From positions 1 to 14,946 of the forward strand of contig DATDCV010000544.1 in assembly GCA_036524155.1 (NCBI GenBank): 14,946 bases of DNA. Reading direction: 5' to 3'. Shown piece after piece: positions 1 to 7,259 of the stretch (the first letter of the stretch is position 1; each line of letters starts with the position of its first letter). Below the pieces are notes generated by a model. The model saw only the letters and a list, made by a program, of their open reading frames with translations. It searched no databases and was not told the DNA's origin. A program made the translations under genes and the position numbers. The DNA comes from DATDCV01 sp036524155 (GTDB taxonomy: Bacteria; Verrucomicrobiota; Verrucomicrobiia; Limisphaerales; UBA8199).

Positions 1-25
1 TGGGGAGAGGGCCGGGGTGAGGGGG
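1..25. repeat. Right-hand part of a GC-rich dispersed repeat, cut by the window edge
   Basis: The first bases hold a purine-rich GGGGAGAGGGCC block followed by GGGGTGAGGGGG, the layout of small dispersed intergenic repeats common in large GC-rich genomes. The ten bases TGGGGAGAGG at 1-10 recur exactly at 12481-12490, next to the palindrome inside the upstream uvrA gene, so the two may belong to one family. The left half lies outside the window, so boundaries and any stem-loop cannot be judged. The remaining DNA up to the first gene (26-167) shows no convincing promoter or other feature. Confidence 0.5.
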
Positions 26-167
26 AACTTCGATTTCAGTGAGAGGGCGCAATTTCCCACGCCCACCGCATGTTCTCAGGAATTGAGAAGTTCACTGGGT
101 CGCATCGGACGGAACGCTGTGCTTTTCATCCTCAGGCAGAAGCACTAGATTGCACGCGAATTGCACT

Positions 168-1550
168 ATGGCACTTGCTCAGAACACGGTCACCGAGTTG
201 CGCCGCATCGTCGGCCACCAGGATGTCCTCACTGAAAAAGAGGACTTGATACCGTATTCCTTTGATGGGACGGCGGCGCTGCAGCAGATGCCCGGGTGCG
301 TTGTTTTCGCGACGAGCACCGAGCAGGTTATCGCGATCCTGAAGGTCGCCAACCAGAGCAAGGCGCCGGTAGTAACCCGCGGTTCGGGCACCGGGTTAAG
401 CGGCGGCAGCCTGCCTGTGGCGGGGAGTATCGTACTGTGCCTTGCCAAAATGGACAAAATCCTGGAACTGGACCGCGCGAATCTCACCCTTCGCGCCGAG
501 GCCGGCGCGACAACGCAGGCCATCTCGGATGCCGCGTCTCGCGCCGGACTCTTTTACCCGCCCGATCCGGGCTCGATGAAAATCTCAACCATCGGGGGGA
601 ACGTGGCGGAGAACTCCGGCGGTTTGCGCGGCCTGAAGTACGGCATCACACGCAATTACGTCATGGGCCTGGAGGTCGTGCTTCCGGATGGGCAGGTGCT
701 CTGGACGGGCAACAAATGTGTAAAGGACGTCGCGGGCTACTCGCTCAAGGACTTGTTCATCGGCTCCGAGGGCACCCTGGGTGTGATCACCAAGGTACTG
801 CTCAAACTGATTCCGAAGCCGGCCGCCAAAAAGACTCTGGTCGCGACCTACGCCCGAATGGACCAGGCCGCACAAACGGTTTCGGACATCATTGCGGCGC
901 AGATTATCCCCTGCACGCTGGAATTCCTGGACCGCACCACGATCCGGTGCGTCGAGGACTTCGCCAAGGTTGGCCTGCCGCTCGACTGCGAAGCGCTCCT
1001 GCTGATGGAAACCGACGGCCATGCGGCCGCAGTTGAGGAAGAAGCCCGGCGCATGGAAGCTATCGCCCGGCAGAACGGCGCGGTCGAAGTGCGCGTCGCC
1101 AAAGACGAAGCCGAAGGCGCCAAGCTCGCGACGGCGCGCCGCAGCGCTTTCTCCGCCCTGGCTCGAGTCGCTCCCACCACGATCCTTGAAGACGCCACGG
1201 TGCCGCGCAGCGAATTGGCCAAAATGATCCGCTTCGTGGATGGCGTGGCGAAGAAATACCAACTCCGCATCGGCACGTTCGGCCATATGGGTGACGGCAA
1301 TCTCCACCCCACCTTTTTGACAAACGAGCGCAACCCGGACGAAATGCACCGGGTAGAATTGGCGTTCAAAGAGATCTTCGACGAGGCGATCCGCCTCGGC
1401 GGCACCATCACGGGCGAGCACGGCATAGGCGTCGCCAAGAAGGGAATCCTGCCCAAGTTCGCCGGCGACGCCCAGATGCGAGTCATGCGCGAGCTCCGCC
1501 GCGCGCTGGATCCCAACGGAATTCTGAATCCCGGCAAAATGTTCGACTAA
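168..1550 (+). CDS. glcD: FAD-linked oxidase, glycolate/D-lactate oxidase subunit GlcD type
   Basis: Predicted flavoprotein of the FAD_binding_4 plus FAD-oxidase C-terminal family, which oxidises 2-hydroxyacids such as glycolate or D-lactate to the 2-oxoacid. About 460 residues, slightly shorter than E. coli GlcD. The N-terminal half carries the FAD-domain signatures RGSGTGLSGGS, PPDPGSMKISTIGGNVAENS, KDVAGYSLKDLF and GSEGTLGVIT. The C-terminal half carries GHMGDGNLHPTF, TGEHGIGVAKK and the closing LDPNGILNPGKMF, all typical of the family. The ATG at 168 is preferred; a TTG at 150 would add six residues, and neither has a clear Shine-Dalgarno sequence. The M50 protease gene follows after 7 bp, suggesting co-transcription. 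GlcE and the iron-sulfur subunit GlcF are not in the window, so the electron acceptor is unknown. D-lactate dehydrogenase or another 2-hydroxyacid substrate cannot be excluded from sequence alone. Confidence 0.9.
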   Translation: MALAQNTVTELRRIVGHQDVLTEKEDLIPYSFDGTAALQQMPGCVVFATSTEQVIAILKVANQSKAPVVTRGSGTGLSGGSLPVAGSIVLCLAKMDKILELDRANLTLRAEAGATTQAISDAASRAGLFYPPDPGSMKISTIGGNVAENSGGLRGLKYGITRNYVMGLEVVLPDGQVLWTGNKCVKDVAGYSLKDLFIGSEGTLGVITKVLLKLIPKPAAKKTLVATYARMDQAAQTVSDIIAAQIIPCTLEFLDRTTIRCVEDFAKVGLPLDCEALLLMETDGHAAAVEEEARRMEAIARQNGAVEVRVAKDEAEGAKLATARRSAFSALARVAPTTILEDATVPRSELAKMIRFVDGVAKKYQLRIGTFGHMGDGNLHPTFLTNERNPDEMHRVELAFKEIFDEAIRLGGTITGEHGIGVAKKGILPKFAGDAQMRVMRELRRALDPNGILNPGKMFD

Positions 1551-1557
1551 TCAATTT

Positions 1558-2478
1558 ATGGCCCCGACGCAGCAAGGTTCCATTCGGTTGTTCCAGTTTG
1601 GCGGGATACAGGTGTATCTGCACTGGTCCTGGTTCATCATCGCATTAGTCGAGTTCAACAACCGAACGAATGCCTACCGTTCGCTGGTGTGGAACGCGCT
1701 CGAATACCTGACGCTGTTCGGGATCGTGCTGGTGCACGAGTTCGGCCACTCGCTGGCCTGCCGACAGGTCGGCGGCCGGGCCGACCGGATCGTCCTTTGG
1801 CCACTGGGAGGCGTGGCCTATGTGTCGCCGCCACAAAGGCCGGGGGCGATGCTGTGGAGCATAGCCGCCGGGCCGCTGGTGAACGTGGTGCTTGCGCCTA
1901 TTCTCATTGTCACGCTGGTCCTGGCCCGCCAGGCAGGGCTAATCGCAACGGCCCACGACGCCTATTTGTTTCTGCGCGCGATCTGTTACATCAATATCGG
2001 CCTGCTCATCTTTAACCTATTGCCGATTTATCCCCTCGACGGCGGACAGATCCTTCGCTCGCTGCTCTGGTTCATTTTCGGCCGGGCCCGCAGCTTGATG
2101 ATAACCGCGATCGTCGGAATCGTCGGCGTCGTCGGGTTGATTGCACTGGCGGTTGCCTTCCGCTCGATCTGGATGGGGATCATCGCCGCCTTCATCCTGC
2201 TCAATTGCTGGGGAGGTTTGATGCAGGCGCGGATGCTCGGTCGCGTTGCCAAGTTGCCCCGCCGCGGTGGGTTCGCCTGCCCGAGTTGCCACCAACCTCC
2301 ACCGTTGGGCCCACTCTGGCGTTGCGCGAAGTGTTTCAAGCCGTTCGACACGTTCGAGAGTCACGCCGTATGTCCTCATTGCGGGGCTGCCTTTCCCGTC
2401 ACCCAGTGCCTCGATTGCGGGGAGGCCCGCCCGCTGAGCGAATGGAACGCGCCGCCGCCGGTAATCAGCAGCTCTTGA
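1558..2478 (+). CDS. M50 / site-2-protease-like membrane metallopeptidase with C-terminal zinc ribbons
   Basis: Predicted intramembrane zinc protease of the SpoIVFB/site-2-protease group, 306 residues. The HEFGHS motif supplies the zinc ligands His60 and His64 and catalytic Glu61; the downstream NLLPIYPLDGG segment supplies the third ligand, Asp161. Hydrophobic stretches flank both motifs, and helices at about residues 178-215 complete a roughly six-helix membrane core. The tail from about residue 239 is unusual: four CxxC pairs (CPSC starting at Cys241, CAKC, CPHC, CLDC) look like two consecutive zinc ribbons, in place of the CBS pair many homologues carry. The tail may bind a substrate or nucleic acid, which is inference. 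Start ATG follows the glcD stop by 7 bp with no obvious Shine-Dalgarno. The substrate is unknown and nothing nearby resembles a sigma/anti-sigma partner. Confidence 0.88.
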   Translation: MAPTQQGSIRLFQFGGIQVYLHWSWFIIALVEFNNRTNAYRSLVWNALEYLTLFGIVLVHEFGHSLACRQVGGRADRIVLWPLGGVAYVSPPQRPGAMLWSIAAGPLVNVVLAPILIVTLVLARQAGLIATAHDAYLFLRAICYINIGLLIFNLLPIYPLDGGQILRSLLWFIFGRARSLMITAIVGIVGVVGLIALAVAFRSIWMGIIAAFILLNCWGGLMQARMLGRVAKLPRRGGFACPSCHQPPPLGPLWRCAKCFKPFDTFESHAVCPHCGAAFPVTQCLDCGEARPLSEWNAPPPVISSS

Positions 2479-2503
2479 GTAGGCTGGGCAACCTGGTCCA
2501 TAG

Positions 2504-2713
2504 ATGAGTGATTTGCCGCAGTTTCAGGTCGAACCGCTTGATCCCGACAAGCACCGGCGCGAAGACTTTTGTTGCGAGTCGATACCGTTGACGGAATTTC
2601 TGAGGAAGCGGGCGCGAAAGGAAATGGAGGCTCACGCCTCAGCCTGTTTTGTTTTTGTGGAAGATTCAGATCCCGGACGCATTGTCGGCTATTACACATT
2701 GTCTCAGACTTCG
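2504..2713 (+). pseudogene. Truncated GNAT (TacT-like toxin family) acetyltransferase fragment
   Basis: About 70 codons covering the N-terminal strand-helix-helix-strand portion of a GNAT protein of the kind usually paired with a DUF1778 ribbon-helix-helix antitoxin. The acetyl-CoA pyrophosphate-binding loop (Q/RxxGxG/A) and everything after it are missing, and no antitoxin-like gene lies upstream. It cannot be an active acetyltransferase. It has no stop codon of its own and reads straight into the SGNH lipoprotein sequence at about 2705-2720. Confidence 0.68.
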
Positions 2714-3736
2714 ATCCTCCTCCTGGCCGCGGTCGCGCTGTTGGTCGGCTGCGGCACACCATCCCAAACGCGAGTCGAACGCCAGGCCGGTGAATCGGTC
2801 GTGTGCATCGGCGAGTCACCGGCCGCGCTGGCGCATGTTCCCATCCGCGCACAGCCGCTCCTGGCCCGCAGCACTTACCTGCCGGGCCAGGCGACGGTTC
2901 AATACGTCGAGGGCCGCGATTTTGTGCTGGACTACAAAGCAGGCACACTTCGCCGAATCCGAGGGTCGCGAATACCCGACTTCCGCACCAACATGCTTTT
3001 TGGGAAGGAGGAATTCGATCACACTCAATTCCCAGGATTCGGAAACAGTGGTTATTTCGTGTTCGTGGATTACGCGTTTGTCCCATCCGAACCGTGGCCG
3101 GTGCAGGAAGTTCAGACCCGGTACCTCCAAGCCACTCAGTCAAAGTTGCGCGCGGGTGGACCCGTGAAGATCGTCGCGTTCGGGGATAGCATTACCGCGG
3201 GCGGAGACGCATCCAAACCGGAGCTGATCTTTTGGCAGCGTTGGGCGACGGACCTGCGAGGCAAATATCCGCAGGCCCAAATCGCCGCGATCAACGGTGC
3301 GACCGGTGGCGACAGCACGGTGCAAGGGCTGCAGCGTCTCAAAGCGAAAGTGCTCGATGAAAAGCCCGACCTCGTGCTGATTGGCTTCGGCATGAACGAC
3401 CACAACGTCGGAAGCGTTCCGGTGCCTGATTTCGAACAAAACCTCAAAAAGCTGATCTCCGGGATCCGCAGCGAAGCCGGTGCGGAGGTAGTTCTTTTTT
3501 CCGCTTTCCCGCCGAATCCAAAATGGAAATTCGGCACACATCACATGGCTGATTACGCAGCGGCCACGGCTCGGGTGGCTCGAGATATTTCGTGCGCCTA
3601 TGCAGATGTGTTCGACAACTGGCAAGCCCTTGACGCCCGCAAAAAACCTGAGGATCTCCTGGGCAACAATATCAACCATCCGAACGACTTTGGGCACTGG
3701 ATATATTTTCGTGTTCTGCAGGCGCTTGGGCTGTGA
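2504..3736 (+). CDS. Chimeric ORF: GNAT N-terminal remnant fused to SGNH/GDSL hydrolase lipoprotein
   Basis: A 410-residue ORF built of two unrelated parts. Residues 1-70 match the start of TacT-like GNAT acetyltransferases (FLRKRARKEMEAHASACFVF, then GRIVGYYTLSQTSI) but stop before the acetyl-CoA-binding motif. A hydrophobic run then ends in the lipobox-like LVGC with Cys83. The rest is a complete SGNH esterase/lipase-fold domain: block I AFGDSITAGG with nucleophile Ser229, block II around INGATGGDS, block III GFGMNDHN with Asn298, block V HPNDFGHW giving Asp395 and His398. The hydrolase therefore appears catalytically intact and was probably an exported lipoprotein acting on ester-linked carbohydrate or cell-envelope substrates. 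An in-frame TTG at 2699 could start a form with the signal at its N-terminus, but that n-region lacks positive charges. With the ATG at 2504 the hydrophobic segment is internal, so export is doubtful. Follows the M50 gene by 25 bp. Confidence 0.8.
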   Translation: MSDLPQFQVEPLDPDKHRREDFCCESIPLTEFLRKRARKEMEAHASACFVFVEDSDPGRIVGYYTLSQTSILLLAAVALLVGCGTPSQTRVERQAGESVVCIGESPAALAHVPIRAQPLLARSTYLPGQATVQYVEGRDFVLDYKAGTLRRIRGSRIPDFRTNMLFGKEEFDHTQFPGFGNSGYFVFVDYAFVPSEPWPVQEVQTRYLQATQSKLRAGGPVKIVAFGDSITAGGDASKPELIFWQRWATDLRGKYPQAQIAAINGATGGDSTVQGLQRLKAKVLDEKPDLVLIGFGMNDHNVGSVPVPDFEQNLKKLISGIRSEAGAEVVLFSAFPPNPKWKFGTHHMADYAAATARVARDISCAYADVFDNWQALDARKKPEDLLGNNINHPNDFGHWIYFRVLQALGL

Positions 3737-3775
3737 GTAAAGCCCATGGCGGGTGCACTGCGATGCTCCCAGCCC

Positions 3776-3816
3776 CCTAACCCGGCGCGTAACTCGCGCC
3801 CAGTTATAGAGTTAGG
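3776..3816. terminator. Nested inverted repeat downstream of the SGNH gene, possible terminator
   Basis: An inner perfect stem GGCGCG/CGCGCC (3784-3789 and 3795-3800, five-base loop) sits inside an outer CCTAAC/GTTAGG pair (3776-3781 and 3811-3816). It lies 40 bp after the SGNH stop codon. There is no T-tract, so intrinsic termination is uncertain; a processing hairpin or a small repeat is equally possible. The rest of the 198-bp gap (3737-3934) holds only this hairpin and the promoter region described next. Confidence 0.35.
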
Positions 3817-3879
3817 ACGATCGCTTAAGGCTGCGGCGACTTGCCTGGGAAAGATGTGAGGGCGAAAGAAAAAATCCGC

Positions 3880-3908
3880 TTGACCTATGTGGCGCCAAGT
3901 ATTATGTT
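3880..3908 (+). promoter_or_regulatory. Candidate promoter of the PadR/VIT operon
   Basis: TTGACC at 3880-3885 matches five of six bases of the sigma-70 -35 consensus. TATGTT at 3903-3908 matches four of six of the -10, with an ideal 17-bp spacer. Transcription would begin near 3915, giving a ~20-base leader before the ATG at 3935. PadR regulators commonly repress their own operon, so this promoter is the expected target of the PadR protein encoded downstream. Confidence 0.5.
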
Positions 3909-3933
3909 ATGCAATGTAGCGGCTGGTTTATGT
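3886..3933 (+). promoter_or_regulatory. Reiterated TATGT/AATGT motifs overlapping the promoter, possible PadR operator
   Basis: TATGT occurs at 3886-3890, 3903-3907 and 3929-3933, with AATGT at 3913-3917. The octamer TATGTTAT occurs twice, starting at 3903 and 3929. The copies lie between and just beyond the putative -35 and -10 boxes. Characterised PadR operators often contain ATGT/ACAT half-sites; here the copies are direct rather than inverted, so the assignment is tentative. Confidence 0.3.
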
Positions 3934-3934
3934 T

Positions 3935-4153
3935 ATGAAATCGCTGAAGATCCAAATCGGAGTCGCTGTTGGCCTCGGAGCTTTCGCCCTTCTGTGCTTC
4001 GTTTTTTTGCACCTGGCACTGAGCGACATTTACCACGGAGAAGCCGACCTGACGCTCGAGTGGCGCGTCGTGCAGGTTGCGTCCTTGGGGATTCTGGTCT
4101 TCATCGTGGCCGCCATGTTCGCGCTGGGGCGCGCGCTGAAGTTCATCCGTTAA
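3935..4153 (+). CDS. Small two-helix membrane protein, first gene of the PadR operon
   Basis: A 72-residue protein with no family I recognise. A short basic start (MKSLKIQ) leads into a first hydrophobic helix at about residues 8-30. A polar loop of about 20 residues (DIYHGEADLTLEWR) follows, then a second helix at about 47-66 and a basic end (RALKFIR). The charge distribution suggests both termini in the cytoplasm. The PadR gene begins 3 bp after its stop and the large VIT-domain membrane protein follows, so it is probably co-expressed. It could be an accessory subunit or a small sensor for that protein, which is inference. No Shine-Dalgarno is visible; with the predicted transcription start the leader is only ~20 bases. 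Confidence 0.7.
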   Translation: MKSLKIQIGVAVGLGAFALLCFVFLHLALSDIYHGEADLTLEWRVVQVASLGILVFIVAAMFALGRALKFIR

Positions 4154-4156
4154 CCG

Positions 4157-4504
4157 ATGGTGAACGATTTTTTCGATAACTGGACGGTGCAAGTCCGCAA
4201 GGGGCTGCTCGAGTTTTGCATCCTCAACGCGCTGGCGGACCGGGAGTGCTACGGCTATGAGCTGGTCAAGGCGTTGGTCTTAGTTCCCGGTCTGGGCGTA
4301 ACCGAGGGCACGCTCTATCCGCTGTTGTCTCGTCTACGGGTGCAAGGTCTCATTTCTGCGCGGCTTGAAGAGTCGTCGGAGGGTCCGGCCCGAAAATATT
4401 ACGCACTCACGAAGGAGGGACGCGCCATCATGGGCGCGATGAACGATTACCTGGAGGTCCTGACCGAGAGCACCCGCAAGCTGCAGAAAGGAGTATTAAC
4501 GTGA
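4157..4504 (+). CDS. PadR family transcriptional regulator
   Basis: A 115-residue winged-helix repressor of the short PadR class. Family hallmarks are visible in order: RKGLLEFCILNALADRECYG at about residues 14-33, EGTLYPLLSRLRVQGLI (recognition helix into the wing), then ARKYYALTKEGRAIM, with a C-terminal helix for dimerisation. Its stop overlaps the GTG start of the next gene by 4 bp, a sign of translational coupling. PadR proteins encoded beside a HAAS-domain membrane protein are a common pairing and typically repress their own operon in response to a ligand or envelope signal; the ligand here is unknown. Confidence 0.93.
   Translation: MVNDFFDNWTVQVRKGLLEFCILNALADRECYGYELVKALVLVPGLGVTEGTLYPLLSRLRVQGLISARLEESSEGPARKYYALTKEGRAIMGAMNDYLEVLTESTRKLQKGVLT
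4487..4493 (+). promoter_or_regulatory. Strong ribosome-binding site for the GTG-initiated VIT-domain gene
   Basis: AAAGGAG inside the end of the padR-like gene, seven bases before the GTG at 4501. It decides that GTG as the start and contrasts with the lack of Shine-Dalgarno sequences at most other genes here. Confidence 0.75.
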
Positions 4505-7116
4505 ATCACTGGACCGATTCGGCCAGAGCAAAACTCGAAGGCTATTTCGCCGAAATGCGCCGCAACCTGAAGGCCTCCGGGGCCGATGTGGAGGAAGTTG
4601 TGGACGATCTCCGGCGGCACGTCGAACAGGAAACCGCGGTTCGGAACCTGCGGGTGGTTACGGAGCAGGACGTTGGGCAGATCCTGGCACGCATCGGGGG
4701 CCCGGAAACCGCCGTGGCGGTGGCCGAACCCGAGGCGCGCGTCCAGGAGCGCGGTCGAACCGACGGTGAAGGAGTTACGAAACCGCCGGGGTGGTGGTTG
4801 CTGTTCTTCGGGGTCGTATTGCCGCTCGGAGCGATCATTTTCGAATTTCTTACGGGCGCCTGCGCGGGTGTATTGTTCGATCCGCTGCCGACGGTTGGAC
4901 ATCTGGCGTTAACCTTGTTTGTTCCGGCGGCCAATTTCGTGGTTTGGAGGAATATCCGTCGGGGGCAATTGCAGGCGGCGACCAGGCTCGGCTGGGCCAA
5001 CGGTGTCGCGATTGGCATCGCTTTGATCTACGGTTTGCTGTTCCTGCCGTTCACGCCTTTCGCTTTGCTCGGGGTGCTGGTCTATGGCCTGGGACTGGTG
5101 CCGCTATCGCCGTTGTTGTCCCTGGTCGTTGCGATCATGCTGCGCGACCTTCTGCGCTCGGCTGTGCGCCCCGCTGGACCGCCGCCTGGCCTGTGGCGAG
5201 GGCTTGGCGTTGGGGCGTTCTTGGTGTGCCTGTTCACGGTGCCACTCGTCCTCACGAACATCGGACTGCAGATGGCCGTGTCGGATTCGTTCGCGGAAAG
5301 CACTCGGGGGGTAAAATTGTTGCGCGCGTGGGGAGAGGATAAAGAGCTGCTCCGGGCGTGTTATGGGCGCAGCGGGCGCGCAGGAGAAATCTATTCATGG
5401 GGAAGGCCAATTAACCCGGAAACGGCGCGAGCGGTGTACTACCGCGTCCATGGTCGTGCCTTCAACTCCGTGCCTCCGCCCAAACTCTATGCCGGCCGCG
5501 CGCGGTGGAGCATGCTGGAACAGGAGTTCACCTGGGACAACGACCAGGGAGGCGATGCTGTGGCCGGGCGGGTGCGGGGACTCTCCCTGGTCAGTTCGCG
5601 CCAGGACGGCTTCGTGGACGCGGACGCGGCCCTTGCCTATCTCGAATGGACGCTGGAGTTCAAGAACGACTCCCCGTTGCGGCGGGAAGCTCGCGCTCAG
5701 ATTGCGCTACCGCCCGGGGGCGTAGTCTCTCGCCTGACACTCTGGATCAACGGCGAGGAATGCGAAGCGGCCTTCGGGGGCCGCAGCCAGGTCAAAACCG
5801 CCTACAAAGAAGTTGTGCATGCCCGGCGCGACCCCGTCCTGGTCACCACTTGCGGCCCCGACCTGGTGCTGGTGCAATGTTTCCCGGTGCCTGCCGCAGG
5901 CGGGAAAATGAAAGTGCGCCTGGGCATTACGACGCCCTTGACCCTCACGAGTCTCGAAACCGGCCGGTTGCGCTGGCCCTGCTTCGTCGAACGTAATTTC
6001 AGCGTTCCGCAGGAGTTCCGGCACTCGGTCTGGGTGGAAACCAGGCAGTCTCTTGAAGCGGCGGCGAAGGGCATGATCGCCACCCAAACCAAACCCGGCA
6101 ACTACCAGGTACGGGGTGAGATTACTGACACCGATCTTTGCGACGCGCGCACCAGTCTGTCCGTGGGCCGCGATCCGCGCATCCGGCAATGCTGGACCAG
6201 AGACACTCGCGCAGACGCGGAGCCCATCGTCCGTCAGATCATGGAGGAAAAACCGGTCGCGACCCCGAAACGGATCCTGCTGGTGGTTGACGGAACAGAA
6301 GGAATGGAGGCGTGCTATCCCGCGGTAGCCGCGGCACTGAAGCACCTGCCGCCCGAGGCCGATTTTGGCCTCCTCCTGGCCCGTGATGGATGCGAGGAAC
6401 TGGTGCCGTTGCAGAAGGCCAATCCCGCGCTCTGCAAGACCGCCGCGGACCGGCTGCTGAAGAGCAAGAGCCTCGGCGGTCACGACAACGTTCCGGCATT
6501 AATCCGCGCGTGGGATCTTGCGGCAGAATCAAACGGCGGCGCCATAGTCTGGATCCATGCCTCGCAGCCGATGCTTCTGGAAAACGCGGAAGCCTTGCGG
6601 CAGCGCTTCGAACGCCATTCCAATCCGCCGCGGTTGATCGATCTCCAGACCGTCGTTGGGCCAAACCGCGTGGTGGAGAAACTCGATGGCATCGAAGCGG
6701 TCCAACTGATGCCACGCAACGCTGACCTGGCGACTGACCTGCAGCGGTTTTTCTCCAGTTGGAACGGCCGTTCGACAAAGATCACCCTGGTCCGCGAACG
6801 AGCCTCCGCCGGCACCACCGAGGCCTCCGGCCGGGAGACCTCGCTGCATTTGGCCCGGCTTTGGGCTCGCGAGGAGGTCCTGCGCCTGGGCTCCAAGCGG
6901 CTGAACTCCGATGCTCTGGAGCTCGCGTCGCGATACCAACTGGTCACGCCGGTGAGCGGCGCGGTCGTCCTGGAAACCAAGGCTCAATACGAGCGCGCCG
7001 ACTTGAAACCCGTCCCGCCCGAAAGCGTGCCGGCCGTGCCCGAACCCTCGGTAGCCGCGTTGCTCCTGGTGGCGTGCGCATTGCTTGGGCGCAGGTTGGG
7101 GCGCCGAAGAAGGTAG
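4501..7116 (+). CDS. HAAS/VIT/vWA-like integral membrane protein with PEP-CTERM-like tail
   Basis: An 871-residue multidomain protein. Residues 1-75 resemble the helical HAAS domain found beside PadR genes (DVEEVVDDLRRHVEQE, then ILARIGGPETAVA). Residues about 96-258 contain four to six membrane helices. Residues about 375-480 form a VIT domain, with ARAQIALPPGGVVSRLTLWI, RRDPVLVTTCGPDLVLVQCF and KMKVRLGITTPL. A von Willebrand A-like segment starts near 590 (RILLVVDGTEGM), but the metal-binding DxSxS is DGTEG from Asp597, so metal binding is doubtful. The last 26 residues begin VPEPSVAALLLVACALLG and end in an Arg-rich tail, the layout of a PEP-CTERM exosortase signal. Multi-helix VIT proteins with such signals are known from exosortase systems, where their function is undefined. 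Start is GTG, overlapping the PadR stop by 4 bp. Confidence 0.85.
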   Translation: MNHWTDSARAKLEGYFAEMRRNLKASGADVEEVVDDLRRHVEQETAVRNLRVVTEQDVGQILARIGGPETAVAVAEPEARVQERGRTDGEGVTKPPGWWLLFFGVVLPLGAIIFEFLTGACAGVLFDPLPTVGHLALTLFVPAANFVVWRNIRRGQLQAATRLGWANGVAIGIALIYGLLFLPFTPFALLGVLVYGLGLVPLSPLLSLVVAIMLRDLLRSAVRPAGPPPGLWRGLGVGAFLVCLFTVPLVLTNIGLQMAVSDSFAESTRGVKLLRAWGEDKELLRACYGRSGRAGEIYSWGRPINPETARAVYYRVHGRAFNSVPPPKLYAGRARWSMLEQEFTWDNDQGGDAVAGRVRGLSLVSSRQDGFVDADAALAYLEWTLEFKNDSPLRREARAQIALPPGGVVSRLTLWINGEECEAAFGGRSQVKTAYKEVVHARRDPVLVTTCGPDLVLVQCFPVPAAGGKMKVRLGITTPLTLTSLETGRLRWPCFVERNFSVPQEFRHSVWVETRQSLEAAAKGMIATQTKPGNYQVRGEITDTDLCDARTSLSVGRDPRIRQCWTRDTRADAEPIVRQIMEEKPVATPKRILLVVDGTEGMEACYPAVAAALKHLPPEADFGLLLARDGCEELVPLQKANPALCKTAADRLLKSKSLGGHDNVPALIRAWDLAAESNGGAIVWIHASQPMLLENAEALRQRFERHSNPPRLIDLQTVVGPNRVVEKLDGIEAVQLMPRNADLATDLQRFFSSWNGRSTKITLVRERASAGTTEASGRETSLHLARLWAREEVLRLGSKRLNSDALELASRYQLVTPVSGAVVLETKAQYERADLKPVPPESVPAVPEPSVAALLLVACALLGRRLGRRRR

Positions 7117-7259
7117 CTGAGCGCGGGCGCCCGGGAGCTAAACCACAGTGAGCGCTGGCCTTGGGTCCCCAATGCAAAGCCGCCCCCGGACCTCGCAGTT
7201 GGCGCGGAATGACGGCACGCCGGGCTGTGTTCCGGCAAGGGGACCAGTTGGCCGTGCAC
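7117..7259. other. Intergenic region between convergent genes with a GC palindrome
   Basis: This 143-bp stretch separates the ends of two convergent genes. A perfect 10-bp palindrome CGGGCGCCCG lies at 7124-7133, bracketed by AGCT at 7115-7118 and 7136-7139. No T-tract follows on either strand, so a bidirectional terminator is possible but weakly supported. I see no ORF or RNA gene here. Confidence 0.3.

Noticed and set aside
3909..3938. Nine-codon upstream ORF (ATG at 3909, TGA at 3936-3938) overlapping the start of the small membrane protein, a possible leader peptide.
   Set aside because: The predicted transcription start near 3915 lies downstream of its ATG, it has no ribosome-binding site, and such short frames arise easily by chance.
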